From JAJFUE01 sp039683515 (GTDB lineage: Bacteria; Sumerlaeota; Sumerlaeia; MVZB01), in the NCBI GenBank assembly GCA_039683515.1, contig JBDKRG010000004.1, positions 195,751 to 259,750 on the forward strand: a stretch of DNA of 64,000 bases, read 5' to 3'. A program made the translations under genes and the position numbers. Below the pieces are notes generated by a model. That model searched no databases. It worked only from the letters and a program-made list of their open reading frames with translations, and was not told where the DNA came from. The stretch's first letter is position 1. Every line of letters begins with the position of its first letter. Below, one piece after another: positions 1 through 10,199 of the stretch.

Positions 1-1032
<1,032 letters not shown>

Positions 1033-1279
1033 TAGACCGACCACGTGATTATGATATGCCCAGGACGTGATCGATGATCGAACCGATAAATCGGTTCCGA
1101 TTTAAATGCGATCTGACCGGGGGTAGGCTTGGCTCGCACGCTCGCCAACCCAACCCCCGGCTTGGGGATCGAACCGCTTCGCGGTTCAAAAACAAATCCG
1201 ACACATGACAGTTGACGCGTCACTAAAGCATTTTAATAAATGATAGCTACACAACATCCGGCGGGCGAATGGGATTGAT

Positions 1280-1474
1280 GCGCTGAAAGCGCAAAAGATT
1301 CCAGCCTGGGGCGGAGTGAAGCGCAGCCCCAGGTCAACGAGCCCGCATCGACAAGAGCTCTGAAAGAGCGCAAGAAATTTCTCCCGCGCCTTCAGCGCTC
1401 GGAAGACTTTGCGACTTGTTCCTGGGGCGGCGCTTCGCTCTGCCCCAGGCTTTATTCTTAAGCGCTTTCAGCGC
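1280..1474. repeat. 195-bp nested-palindrome intergenic repeat, copy 1
   Basis: The 513-bp gap 1033-1545 has no credible gene. It contains an imperfect palindrome with outer arms GCGCTGAAAGCGC (1280-1292) and GCGCTTTCAGCGC (1462-1474), inner hairpins with CCTGGGG/CCCCAGG arms at 1305-1333 and 1421-1449, and a central hairpin with GAGCTCTGAAAG and CTTCAGCGCTC. A second copy with the same architecture lies at 34806-35003. The rest of the gap is AT-richer and featureless to the eye. Confidence 0.85.
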
Positions 1475-1545
1475 CGCTCGAAAGGCGCCCACTGGTTTGC
1501 CGTACGAATGATTTCTGAAAATGCCCTAGCCATCAAGCAATACGA

Positions 1546-3642
1546 CTAATCACGCTTAACAGCAACGCGATGATTGCGATCGATCGTGACCGTGTCGCGG
1601 CCGTTTTCGCGCGTCACGGTCACTACGAGCGCGCCGCTTTCTTCTTTCATTGCGACCGATATCACGCGCCGTTTGCCGCCGGTGGGGACAGGTTCGATGG
1701 CCGCGGCGAACGACGCGGAGCTGCCTTCGCGGGTGAAGATCGCCATCGGGACGCGGGTGTCGACCGAGCCCGCCGGACCGTCGCCGATCAGGATGCCCGT
1801 GCCGGGCTGGGCGTCGAGCGTGAGGAATGTATCGATATTTTTGCCCGTGAACGTCACGACGACCGCCCCGTCGCTCGAACCGACGCGCTGATTCTTCACG
1901 TATTCCATCCCGGTGAAGTCCCTGGCCTCGCCCGGCTCGAGCGCCGCCGTGCAATCGGCCGCCGTCCCGATGTTGTGATAGAGAAAGTCATAGCGGTGCC
2001 TGACGGCCGATTCGAGCTGGTCGATCACGAGCAGATATTCGGGCGCCTGCACGAGCGTGCGGAAGTGCTCGACGCCGGGGTAGGAGCCGCCGTTCTCGGC
2101 CGCGGCGATGCTGAACTCGTCCCCCGCCTGAAAGAAAAGGGATTTGCCGGCGGCGGGTTTTTGGGGCGTTTTGTCGACCATCACCGTGTTGTGGCTGAGC
2201 GTCGACTTGTACCAGTTTTTATGGATCGGCAGGCGGTAAGCCTGGCTGCGTGCGCGGCCGGGATCGACGCCGATTTCGGAGTTGTGGCCGAAGAGAACGA
2301 AACTGTTTTTGTCGAGATGGCCATGAGATCCGCCATACTCGCCAAAAGAGAGCACGCTCGCGAGACCGGCCGGTTTGGGTCCGCGGAGGATGGCGTGGCC
2401 GGCGCCGGGCAAAAGCTCGCTCGCGGGTTGGGTGGTTGCGGATGTCGTCGTGGTCGTGTCGCGGCCATACAGGATGGACTCGAGGCTCGGCTTGTCCGCA
2501 AGCAACTGGGCGAGGCCGGGGTCGCGCGTGGCGTGCCAGGCGGCCTCGTTGTCTCTGGCGGCGGCGTCGGCCATCGGATCGGTGGCGTCGCCCAGGCGCG
2601 GCAGGCTGCCGTCGGGCATGCGGTAGATCGCGGGGATCGTATACATTTTCCGCAGCAGCGGCCGGCTCCACAGGTCGATCCCGAAGCGCCGGGCGTATTC
2701 GGCCGTCTCGGTGAGCGCTGTGAGCGTGTAGAAATGGTAGCTCCAGCTGTTCTCGTACCACATGCCGTCGGGCGTGATCGAGTTTTCCATCTGGAACAGG
2801 AAACCGTTTTTCGGGTCGTTGAGCGCGCGGTCGATCCAGGCCGGATCGTGCAGCACGATGCCGCCGGCCAGGAACGCGGCGTTGTGGTAGCTCTGCCAGT
2901 TGCTGATGCCGCGCTTGTTGCGGGCGGCGTTGGCGAGCAGCGGGCGGATGAGTCCGCTTTCGATCTTGCGGCGGTCGGCGGGGCGCATCGACTTGGACGA
3001 ATAGACGAGATCGTAGGCGGGCGCGATCGTCCCGGCCATGATCTGGGTTTCGTTGAGCGTCTGTTCAAAAATATGCGCGCCGCCATAGCCGGGGGGCTCC
3101 TTCAGGTTCGCGTCATGGCGGGGATATTGATTGTAACGCGCGGCGTATCCAAGGAGCGCGGCGCGGACGTGTGCGGCGTATTTTTCGTCGCCGGTGATCG
3201 CGTAGGCCCACGCGGCGTAGCGCATGCCGCTGAAAATCGCGGTGTGCCGCCGTCCGAAAATGACGTCGTCGTACGGCGAGCCGGTGTAGACCTTGCCGCA
3301 CTTGGGGCACTTGTGATGCGTGTCGTCGATCGTCGCGAGGCCGATCTGGCAGGCGTTGCACTGGTACCACTGGTTGTGCTGGCCGCCGCGCGGCGGAAAG
3401 TCGAGCGGCTTGGCCATGGCCTTGTCGGCCCACCTGACGACGGCCTTGAGCGCGTCGCGATCCGGGCCCTCCGATTTCCAGGCGGCGCGCAGCCGGTCGA
3501 GTTCATCGGGGGCGGCGGCGAGCGCCGGGTGATTCATCGGTTCGGGCATGCGGACGTAGACCGGCGTGAACGCCGCGGCCGGAAGCGAAACAATCGCGGC
3601 CACAAATGCCGCCATGAAGGAAAAACGCAGGATGAACATCAT
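1546..3642 (-). CDS. secreted heparinase II/III-family polysaccharide lyase
   Basis: The 698-aa protein has a signal peptide (about residues 1-24, ending AAA). An alpha-helical toroid-type region carries N-W-Q-S-Y-H-N near 247 and W-Y-E-N-S-W-S-Y-H near 293. The C-terminal beta-sandwich has the heparinase II/III hallmark GGSHGHLDKNSF (H440, H442, D444). The family cleaves uronate-containing polysaccharides by beta-elimination, normally in the periplasm or outside the cell. Between the signal peptide and the toroid is a CxxC-x13-CxxC module (C95, C98, C112, C115), which looks like a zinc ribbon and is unusual in a secreted lyase. Two ATG codons are adjacent at 3642 and 3639. It is transcribed divergently from the AGE-family lipoprotein at 3924, suggesting shared use of an external glycan. 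The substrate cannot be told from sequence. Confidence 0.85.
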   Translation of the reverse strand: MMFILRFSFMAAFVAAIVSLPAAAFTPVYVRMPEPMNHPALAAAPDELDRLRAAWKSEGPDRDALKAVVRWADKAMAKPLDFPPRGGQHNQWYQCNACQIGLATIDDTHHKCPKCGKVYTGSPYDDVIFGRRHTAIFSGMRYAAWAYAITGDEKYAAHVRAALLGYAARYNQYPRHDANLKEPPGYGGAHIFEQTLNETQIMAGTIAPAYDLVYSSKSMRPADRRKIESGLIRPLLANAARNKRGISNWQSYHNAAFLAGGIVLHDPAWIDRALNDPKNGFLFQMENSITPDGMWYENSWSYHFYTLTALTETAEYARRFGIDLWSRPLLRKMYTIPAIYRMPDGSLPRLGDATDPMADAAARDNEAAWHATRDPGLAQLLADKPSLESILYGRDTTTTTSATTQPASELLPGAGHAILRGPKPAGLASVLSFGEYGGSHGHLDKNSFVLFGHNSEIGVDPGRARSQAYRLPIHKNWYKSTLSHNTVMVDKTPQKPAAGKSLFFQAGDEFSIAAAENGGSYPGVEHFRTLVQAPEYLLVIDQLESAVRHRYDFLYHNIGTAADCTAALEPGEARDFTGMEYVKNQRVGSSDGAVVVTFTGKNIDTFLTLDAQPGTGILIGDGPAGSVDTRVPMAIFTREGSSASFAAAIEPVPTGGKRRVISVAMKEESGALVVTVTRENGRDTVTIDRNHRVAVKRD

Positions 3643-3813
3643 GTGATCCCATTTCCCGACTGATTTGGCCGGAAGGCCCTGATTGAGTTCAAGTATTTAG
3701 CATGCGGAGGCGCAAAGATCAATTTGGCACCAAGATCGGTCAACGGTTTTCGATATCCGTGCAAATCCGTCGGATCCGTCATTTGCCACGAAAAACCATT
3801 GAACGACTCGGGC

Positions 3814-3836
3814 CTCAGGACTCAGGACCCAGGACT
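3814..3836. repeat. short direct repeats of a CTCAGGA word
   Basis: The divergent promoter region 3643-3923 contains three tandem variants of CTCAGGA/CCCAGGA. The reverse-complement version of the same word array is found at 54117-54153 upstream of the mlaD-like gene. No other structure was recognised between the two divergent genes. Confidence 0.6.
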
Positions 3837-3923
3837 ACTCATGGTTCGTCTTGCCAAACCGCCCGGCGGCGCATTAGCATGGCCTCGCTTGATGAAGTTC
3901 AATACATCCAGGGGAGAGTCATC

Positions 3924-5264
3924 ATGAGACGCCGTGACTTCATGCTTTCGACGGCCGGCCTCGGCTTGTCCGCATCGCTCGCATCATGCTCCCGCATCGC
4001 CTCGGCCAACGAAGACAAGGCGCCACAACCGCGCGCCATCCCGGAGAAAATCGGCGGGCGCACGCTCCAGGAGCTCCGCGACGAACTGCGCCATTACCTG
4101 TTCGACATCCACCTGCCGTTCTGGGATCGCGGCGGCGACGACACGCAATACGGCGGCTACATGTGCATCCTCGCCAACGACGGCAAGCCGCTCAGCGACG
4201 AAAAATACATCTGGTTCCAGGGGCGCGGCATCTGGACGCTTTCCTACGCCTACAACCGCTTCGGCAAGAATCCGAAACACCTCGAGTCGGCGCGGCGCGC
4301 CCGAGATTTCATGGTCAAGCACATGTATGCCGGCGACGGGCGCTGGGTCTCGTGCGTCCGGCGCGACGGATCGCCGGTCAAGGGGGTCAGCGGCTCGATC
4401 TATGACTGGACGTTCCCGGCCGAGGGGCTGATCGAGTTCTACAAGGCCGCCGGCAACAAGGAAGACCTGGATCTGGCCATCGCCTCGATCCGCGCGGCGG
4501 CGGCGGCCTACGACACGCCCGATTACAAGGGCTCACGGAGCGATCCGCCGGGCAGCCGGATCCAGGGCCATTCGATGGTGTTCGTCCATACGCTGCGCCA
4601 GCTCCTCGAAATCAAAAAGGAGCCGTGGAGCGAGTCGATGCAGCGCGAACACGTCGACGCGGTCATGAACAGGTTCTACGACCCCGAGACGCACATCTCC
4701 AACGAGAACCTGGACCACGATTACCGGCGGATCGAAGAGCTGCGCGATTACATGATGCTCGGCCACTCGCTCGAGACGCGCTGGATGGTCATGTTCGAGA
4801 CGCTGCGCACCGGCGACCGCAAGCTGTTCGACGACTGCGCCGAAGCGATCAAGCGCTGGATCCCGATGGGCTGGGACTACAACTTCGAGGGCTGGGGCGG
4901 CGGCGCGTATTACGTCAACGACACCGGCACGCACGGCCACGGCGCCGTCTTCAACACCAAGACGATGTGGAGCCAGGCCGAAACGATGATCGCCTGCGCG
5001 ACCGTCCTCGAATACACCGGCGCCGAGTGGGCCGCCGAGTATTACGGCCGGGCGATGGATTTCATCCGCCGCGTGTTCGCGCACGAGGACCGGCCGTGGT
5101 CGCTCGTGGCGCGGCGCAAGGGCGAGCTGGTCGAGGGGAGCGCCGGCGGCGACGGCAACCGCAAGGACAACTACCATCCGCCGCGCGCCATGATGCTGTG
5201 CATGGAGAGCCTCGACCGGATGATCAAGAACGACCGGCGCCTGACGCCGTTCCCGCGAGGTTGA
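3924..5264 (+). CDS. Tat-exported lipoprotein of the N-acylglucosamine 2-epimerase (AGE) family
   Basis: The 446-aa protein starts at the ATG at 3924, preceded by GGGGAG seven bases upstream. Upstream in-frame codons lack such a site and would bury the signal. The N-terminus has a twin-arginine motif (RRRDF) followed by a hydrophobic stretch and a lipobox (LASC, Cys about residue 24), so the protein is probably exported folded and lipid-anchored. The body is an (alpha/alpha)6 barrel of the AGE/cellobiose 2-epimerase type: YGGYMCIL near 74, WFQGRGIWTLSYAYN near 93, LGHSLETRW near 281 and KTMWSQAETM near 348, the last corresponding to the K-x-W-x-Q-x-E active-site signature. The family isomerises sugars at C2 or C4. 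Export, together with the divergent lyase, suggests action on released uronates or acylated sugars. The exact substrate is unknown. Confidence 0.85.
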   Translation: MRRRDFMLSTAGLGLSASLASCSRIASANEDKAPQPRAIPEKIGGRTLQELRDELRHYLFDIHLPFWDRGGDDTQYGGYMCILANDGKPLSDEKYIWFQGRGIWTLSYAYNRFGKNPKHLESARRARDFMVKHMYAGDGRWVSCVRRDGSPVKGVSGSIYDWTFPAEGLIEFYKAAGNKEDLDLAIASIRAAAAAYDTPDYKGSRSDPPGSRIQGHSMVFVHTLRQLLEIKKEPWSESMQREHVDAVMNRFYDPETHISNENLDHDYRRIEELRDYMMLGHSLETRWMVMFETLRTGDRKLFDDCAEAIKRWIPMGWDYNFEGWGGGAYYVNDTGTHGHGAVFNTKTMWSQAETMIACATVLEYTGAEWAAEYYGRAMDFIRRVFAHEDRPWSLVARRKGELVEGSAGGDGNRKDNYHPPRAMMLCMESLDRMIKNDRRLTPFPRG

Positions 5265-5270
5265 ACAGGC

Positions 5271-5738
5271 ATGAAATGTCCCATGTGCGGCAGCGAGCTG
5301 AAGACCGACTGGGGCAACCCGGTGAACAAGTGCCCGTGCGGGTGGGGTTCGCCGCGCCCGGTCAAACGTTCGGCCGAGTCGGGCTTCGAGGGGTCGGAGC
5401 CCGCCGGTGGCTCGCTCTTCGTTTTCCTGTGGATCCTGACGCTCGGGATGACGATCGGGCCATACTGGGCGATGGCGCATTACCATGGAGAGGAATTGAG
5501 CGCGTCAAACCCGCGCTGGCCGCTGTGGTACGTCGGCGCGTGGCTCGTTTACCTGCTTGTCTGTTTTGTGATGAGGCAGCCGGCGATCGACGACGTGAAA
5601 ACGACGGACATGGTTTTCGACAATCCGCTTTCGATCAACGACGACATCCGGCGCAACAAATTCCAAGCCGCCGTCATCATGATCCCCGGCAAACTGATCG
5701 CGTATACGCTCTATTCGACCTGGAAGATGTTCAGGTAA
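5271..5738 (+). CDS. zinc-ribbon membrane protein, unknown function
   Basis: The 155-aa protein begins six bases after the AGE stop codon, with the GAGG in the end of that gene as a likely ribosome site, so the two are probably co-transcribed. The N-terminus carries CPMC and CPCGWG pairs (Cys 3, 6, 20, 22), a probable metal-binding ribbon. Two hydrophobic segments follow (about 48-68 and 84-102), and a third weaker one near 132-150. I recognise no named family. Base composition matches the neighbours. A membrane-anchored accessory or regulatory role is possible but is inference. Confidence 0.7.
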   Translation: MKCPMCGSELKTDWGNPVNKCPCGWGSPRPVKRSAESGFEGSEPAGGSLFVFLWILTLGMTIGPYWAMAHYHGEELSASNPRWPLWYVGAWLVYLLVCFVMRQPAIDDVKTTDMVFDNPLSINDDIRRNKFQAAVIMIPGKLIAYTLYSTWKMFR

Positions 5739-5769
5739 TCGATCAACGCGCCAAAGGCGCGATGCATTG

Positions 5770-5822
5770 GCGCCGGCAACCGCAAGGACAACGATCACCC
5801 GCCGCCGTTCCCGCGAGGTTGA
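5770..5822 (+). pseudogene. decayed duplicate of the 3' end of the AGE-family gene
   Basis: Read in frame, the segment encodes GNRKDNDHPPPFPRG followed by a stop. The real AGE-family protein ends GNRKDNYHPP, then 23 other residues, then PFPRG and stop. The fragment is therefore a copy of the gene's 3' end with an internal deletion. It lies directly after the zinc-ribbon gene, which implies that the pair of sequences arose by duplication around that gene. Confidence 0.75.
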
Positions 5823-5823
5823 A

Positions 5824-6771
5824 CTATTTCAGTTCCTCGTATGCTTTTTGCCGGTCCCTTCTTCGGGCGAGTTCGCTGGCATAGCGCACCCCCAGCTCGC
5901 TTGCGTGTTCGCGCGCCCAGTCGGTCAGGCGTGTCTGCCCGGCCGGCGGGGCGCCCTCGACATAAAGCAGTCCCGCCATCAGGCCCTCGATTTCGTCGCG
6001 CGTCAGCATGACGTCACGGACCGCCCAGCCGATCCCCTGCGCCGCGATCCACCCGGCCCACGCCGGGACATTCACGATCCGCCGCCGCCGACCGATCAAT
6101 AGCCCGATCTCCCGCACAAGCTCGCGGAACGTGAACGTCTCGGGCCCGATGGCGTTGATGATGGCGTTTTCGGTCCGCATTCCCTGTTCGACCGCCAGCG
6201 CCGCCATGTCCTCGACGTGCAACGGCTGGATTTTGTAGCGGCCGTCGCCGAACACGCCGAACACCGGCAGGCGCCGCAGCGCCCACGCGATGTTGTTGAT
6301 CAGGATGTCCTCGCCGCCGAACAGGACCGCCGGCCGCAGGATCGCGTACGACAGCCCCGACTCCTTGAGCGCCTCCTCGAGTTCGGCCTTGCCGCGGAAA
6401 TACTCGAGCGGCGAGTCGAGCGACGGGTTCGTGATCGAAACGTGGACCACCCGCCGGACGCCGGCCTCGCGGGCGGCACGCCACAGCGCGCGCGTGTTGG
6501 CGACCGCCTGCGCGAACGTGAACCCGCGGTGGTTGAACCGCACCCAATACGTGTTGTAGAGGACCTCGGCCCCCTCCAGCGCCGCGCGCAGCTGCCCGGG
6601 GTCGTCGAAATGGAATCCATCGACCTCCAGCCGGCCGCCGAACGGGTTGCGGCGGTCGGGGGAATGGGTCAGCGTTTTGACCCGGACGCCGCCCTCGAGA
6701 AGGAGTTGTGCAATCCGTTTGCCCGTGTAGCCAAACGCGCCGGTAACGACTTGGAAGGATTTATCGTTCAT
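5824..6771 (-). CDS. NAD(P)-binding SDR-type epimerase/reductase (NmrA or NDUFA9-like)
   Basis: The 315-aa protein uses the ATG at 6771, which places the Rossmann motif GAFGYTGKRIA right after the first strand; upstream in-frame codons would add an atypical extension. The extended-SDR catalytic pair is visible as Y-F-R-G-K near residue 125, with a serine-containing VHVSITNP strand before it. The C-terminal part resembles the substrate-binding half of atypical SDRs such as the complex I 39-kDa subunit and NAD(P)H-binding PF13460 proteins. It converges on the AGE operon from the other strand, with only the gene remnant between. Substrate unknown. Confidence 0.8.
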   Translation of the reverse strand: MNDKSFQVVTGAFGYTGKRIAQLLLEGGVRVKTLTHSPDRRNPFGGRLEVDGFHFDDPGQLRAALEGAEVLYNTYWVRFNHRGFTFAQAVANTRALWRAAREAGVRRVVHVSITNPSLDSPLEYFRGKAELEEALKESGLSYAILRPAVLFGGEDILINNIAWALRRLPVFGVFGDGRYKIQPLHVEDMAALAVEQGMRTENAIINAIGPETFTFRELVREIGLLIGRRRRIVNVPAWAGWIAAQGIGWAVRDVMLTRDEIEGLMAGLLYVEGAPPAGQTRLTDWAREHASELGVRYASELARRRDRQKAYEELK

Positions 6772-6876
6772 ACGTCCCGCCCAAAATTTGTGCCGATTGC
6801 AGATTGACAGTTTTCCGACCGATACATACATTCATTTATGTCTGCACTGACTGAAATGTCAAAGGAGATCGCGCCG

Positions 6877-8802
6877 ATGTTCAAGCATGCGAAACAAGGG
6901 GTTATGAGTGTGGCATCCGCATGGTTTATGCTGATCGCCCTCCTTGTGGCGACGCCCCCCGCCCCGGCGGCCTCGTGGTCCAACAGCCAGGATTTTACGT
7001 GGTCCAAGCCGGGAGCCGCGCCGATGGTCTACCACAACAGCCGGTTTTTTATCCTCAGCAGCGAATACGGCGTCTGGACGTCCAATACCGGAGCAACCTG
7101 GAATCTTGTCAAGCGCACCCCGCCGTGGGCTCCGCGGACCGACTACGTGGCGGTCGCGTTCAACGGCAAGATTTACGTCATGGGCGGCCAGAACGCCTAC
7201 GCCTACTACCGTGACATCTGGTCCTCGTTCGACGGGATCAGCTGGACGCAGGAAACCACGACCGCCCCATGGACGGATCGCGGCCTGAGCGGCGCGGTCG
7301 TGTTCGGCAGCAAGCTCTACCTGATCGGCGGCGTCAAGCTGACGACCGCCGCCTCCAATATCGGCGCGACCAATTGCCAGTATTTGGGCGAGATCTGGTC
7401 GACGACGGACTGCGCGTCGTGGAGCGGCGCCACCAACCTGCCGTGGAGCCCGCGCGCCATGCCGGCGGTGGTCGCCCACAATGGGCTGTTGTTCATGATG
7501 GGCGGCGTCGGCGATTCGCAGCTCAGCGACGTCTGGTTGAGCGACGACGGCGCGAGTTGGGCGCGCGTCACCAATTCCGCACCGTGGACCGACGACTGGA
7601 GCCTGAGCGCGGCTTCGATCGGCGGCAAGATCTACGTCATGGGCGGCCTCAGCCGCAAGGTCTGGAGCTCAGACGACGGCACCACCTGGACGCAGGTGAC
7701 CTCCTCGGCCCCGTGGCAGGCGATGTGGGGGCAGTCGGGCGTGAGCGAATCGGGCTACTATTACCTGGCCACCGGATGCGAGTTGAGCGCGGCGAACCTG
7801 ACGGGGAAGATCTGGCGCACGAGCACGGGGACCAGTTGGGAACATATCGGCGGCAACTACGAGGTGTGGAGCCCGCGCTGGTTGCACCGTGCGGTCGAAT
7901 TCAAGGGCCGGATCTGGGTGCTCGGCGGGATGGCCTCCAACATGGTGGCCGAGAACGACATTCTGACGTCGGCGACCGCCGAAGTGTGGCGCTCGGTGAT
8001 CCAGCCGGCCGAAATGAGCGGCACCTACAAGCTGGCCGGGTGGGAGGCCGTCAACCGCGCGGCGCCGTGGGGCGCGCGCTGGGGCCACCAGGCGCTCAGC
8101 TACAATGACAGGATGTGGGTGTTGGGCGGCTGCGACGACGACAACAACTTCGGCGACGCGTGGTCGTCGGCCGAAGGGACGACGTGGACCCTCGTGAACG
8201 CCACCGCGTGGTCGAGGCGCGCGTTCCACGCCGCCGCGGTATACAAGGGGCGGATGTGGGTCATCGGCGGGACGGACCGGCCCGAAACGACCACCGATTA
8301 CGCCGACTGTTACTATTCGATCAACGGCGTCGACTGGGTGCAGACGATCGATCAGGGGCCGTGGGCGGCGCGATCCGGCATGTCGGCCGTCGAATTCCTC
8401 GGCAAGCTGTGGGTTATCGGCGGGGCGGCCTACTCCGGCACCGCCACGACCTACCCCGGCGAGGCGTATTCGACCACCGACGGCATCGCCTGGACGAAGG
8501 AGGCGAGCGCCATCCCGTTTGCCCGCCGCGACTTCGCGACCGTCGTCGCCGACGGCAAGCTCTGGATCATCGGCGGCTCCAACGGCGGCACGTACTGCAA
8601 TGACGCGTGGTCGACGGCCGACGGCGTCAATTGGGTCTCGGAAGGGACCGCCCCGTGGCGGCCGCGCCGCGGCCCGGCGGCCGTCAACTTCAACAAGACG
8701 TCGATCTGGGTGATGGGCGGCATGGAGACCGAACCGTTCAACGACGTGTGGATGCTGCCGTTCCGCAACGGCGCCGAAACCGGCTGGCTGAAGATGCAGT
8801 AA
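6877..8802 (+). CDS. secreted kelch-repeat beta-propeller protein
   Basis: The 641-aa protein starts at the ATG at 6877, nine bases after GGAG; an upstream in-frame ATG at 6838 has no ribosome site and would disrupt the signal peptide (cleavage near PAPAA-SW, residue 32). The body has ten clear kelch-type strands (IYVMGG, LYLIGG, LFMMGG, IWVLGG, MWVIGG and variants) and one degenerate unit. Each is followed by an Asp-box-like WSS-x-DG-x-x-W segment and an APW turn, so the fold is one or two beta-propellers. Secreted propellers of this type bind ligands or sugars or serve as surface scaffolds; no catalytic residues are evident. It lies 11 bp upstream of three pseudopilin genes in the same direction and is probably in their operon. 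Confidence 0.85.
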   Translation: MFKHAKQGVMSVASAWFMLIALLVATPPAPAASWSNSQDFTWSKPGAAPMVYHNSRFFILSSEYGVWTSNTGATWNLVKRTPPWAPRTDYVAVAFNGKIYVMGGQNAYAYYRDIWSSFDGISWTQETTTAPWTDRGLSGAVVFGSKLYLIGGVKLTTAASNIGATNCQYLGEIWSTTDCASWSGATNLPWSPRAMPAVVAHNGLLFMMGGVGDSQLSDVWLSDDGASWARVTNSAPWTDDWSLSAASIGGKIYVMGGLSRKVWSSDDGTTWTQVTSSAPWQAMWGQSGVSESGYYYLATGCELSAANLTGKIWRTSTGTSWEHIGGNYEVWSPRWLHRAVEFKGRIWVLGGMASNMVAENDILTSATAEVWRSVIQPAEMSGTYKLAGWEAVNRAAPWGARWGHQALSYNDRMWVLGGCDDDNNFGDAWSSAEGTTWTLVNATAWSRRAFHAAAVYKGRMWVIGGTDRPETTTDYADCYYSINGVDWVQTIDQGPWAARSGMSAVEFLGKLWVIGGAAYSGTATTYPGEAYSTTDGIAWTKEASAIPFARRDFATVVADGKLWIIGGSNGGTYCNDAWSTADGVNWVSEGTAPWRPRRGPAAVNFNKTSIWVMGGMETEPFNDVWMLPFRNGAETGWLKMQ

Positions 8803-8813
8803 AGGACGTGATC

Positions 8814-9488
8814 ATGAAGCATTCATCACGTTCCCGGCTCGGGATCGGTAAGGTTGAGGTCATATTGATCGCGGCCGCGGCCTGTCTGTTCTCCATGGCG
8901 GCGATCCCGAACTTTGGCGAGATGCGCGTGCTCAGCGACGTTGCCCGGACCAGGCGCGATCTCGCGGCCATTGCGATTGCGATGGAATCCTACCATGCAG
9001 ACAATTCGGGGTATCCGGCGGCGTATAGAGAATCTCCCATCGATCATTTCAGCACCTCATCCAGCATGGATAGGCGATTGCTGACCACTCCCGTGGCGTA
9101 TTTGTCCAAGCTGCCGTTCGACGCGTGCCGGCAGGGATCCCCCGCTTATTACCGGTTTTACGCAGTCGCTTATCAGTCCCGGATAACGCCTCCGTATTAC
9201 ATGAGGAGTTATACGACATACCCGAAAACGGCATGGATGGCTTGGGGGTTAGGCCCCGACTGGGTGCAGAATACCGGTGGTTATTTCCCGCTCCCGGCCA
9301 TAATTGCCAATGAGGCGCTCGCCGCCCCGCAGGTTGGAGTCGATCTCAACGGCAATATCATTGGCCGGCCTCCGGGGTACAACGGAATTCCGGGCTACAA
9401 CGGATTGCGCTACGACCCGACCAACGGGACGGTCAGTTGGGGCGACATCTACCGGTTCAGCGCCCTCGCGGCCGTGCGCGTAAACTGA
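8814..9488 (+). CDS. type II secretion/type IV pilin-like pseudopilin, paralogue 1
   Basis: The 224-aa protein has a short basic leader (MKHSSRSRLG) and a prepilin site after Gly10. The mature N-terminus reads IGKVE with the conserved Glu at +5, followed by about 20 hydrophobic residues ending MAAIPNF. The RRDLAAIAIAMESYHADNSGYP segment is the usual alpha1-to-loop region of GspG-like proteins. Near the C-terminus are GLGPDWV and, about 45 residues later, YDPTNGTVSWGDIYRF. Prepilin peptidase and an assembly ATPase would be needed but are not in this window. First of three tandem paralogues; 11 bp after the kelch gene. Confidence 0.85.
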   Translation: MKHSSRSRLGIGKVEVILIAAAACLFSMAAIPNFGEMRVLSDVARTRRDLAAIAIAMESYHADNSGYPAAYRESPIDHFSTSSSMDRRLLTTPVAYLSKLPFDACRQGSPAYYRFYAVAYQSRITPPYYMRSYTTYPKTAWMAWGLGPDWVQNTGGYFPLPAIIANEALAAPQVGVDLNGNIIGRPPGYNGIPGYNGLRYDPTNGTVSWGDIYRFSALAAVRVN

Positions 9489-9505
9489 GCAGTTAGGAGC
9501 GAGCA

Positions 9506-10183
9506 ATGAAAAGAAATCCTGTCCGCGCAATGACACATCTCGAAGTCATCCTGATGGCCACGGTCGTCTGCCTGTTCGCGATGGCGGCCGTGCCGAACTT
9601 CCTCGAGATGCAGGTCCATTCGGGCGTTGCGCGCGTCAATAACGACCTGAAGGAACTGGCCATGGCCATGGAGGCCTACCGCGCCGACAATGCCACTTAT
9701 CCGGCCCATTACGCGTGTTCGCCGATCTTGCCGCACGCGACGTCCACAAGCATGGATGCGCGGCTGCTGACAACTCCAGTCGCCTACATGTCCTCGTTCC
9801 CGTCGGATATTTTCCGCGGCATCGCCAACCAGTCCACCGGGTCTATCTCCTCGACGGCCTATCGGGTTTATGCCCTGGGCTACACCCCGCGCGTGCTCTA
9901 TCCGGGTTACAACAGGGATTATAGTGTGTTTCCGAAGACCGCATGGATGACCTGGAGCAACGGGCCTGATTGGGTCACCAATACCGGCGGATACTTCCCG
10001 CTTCCGACGATTATTTCGAATGAGGCGCTGGCGGCCCCCAGAGTGGGTGTCGACCGGAACGGATACCTCATTGGAGGCACCGCTACCGGTTATTACGGCA
10101 TGCGCTACGACCCGACGAACGGGACGGTCAGTTGGGGCGATATTTACCGGTTCAGCGCCGAGGCGACCCGGCGCATCAACTGA
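9506..10183 (+). CDS. pseudopilin, paralogue 2
   Basis: The 225-aa protein is preceded by AGGAG seven bases before the ATG. The leader is MKRNPVRA and cleavage would follow Ala8, an accepted but less common residue at -1. The mature start MTHLE keeps Glu at +5, and the hydrophobic helix ends MAAVPNF. It is strongly similar to paralogue 1 throughout, including YRADNATYP, SMDARLLTTPVAY, NEALAAP, GVDRNGY and the C-terminal YDPTNGTVSWGDIYRF. The genes are 17 bp apart. The high similarity of adjacent copies indicates fairly recent tandem duplication, so these are likely alternative minor or major subunits of one fibre. Confidence 0.85.
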   Translation: MKRNPVRAMTHLEVILMATVVCLFAMAAVPNFLEMQVHSGVARVNNDLKELAMAMEAYRADNATYPAHYACSPILPHATSTSMDARLLTTPVAYMSSFPSDIFRGIANQSTGSISSTAYRVYALGYTPRVLYPGYNRDYSVFPKTAWMTWSNGPDWVTNTGGYFPLPTIISNEALAAPRVGVDRNGYLIGGTATGYYGMRYDPTNGTVSWGDIYRFSAEATRRIN

Positions 10184-10199
10184 TCCACCGGAGAGAGGC

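Noticed and set aside
1570..3663. 697-residue open frame on the plus strand opposite the lyase gene
   Set aside because: It is the antisense shadow of a GC-rich gene, Arg/Gly/Val-rich with no domain; the minus-strand protein has a signal peptide and heparinase motifs.
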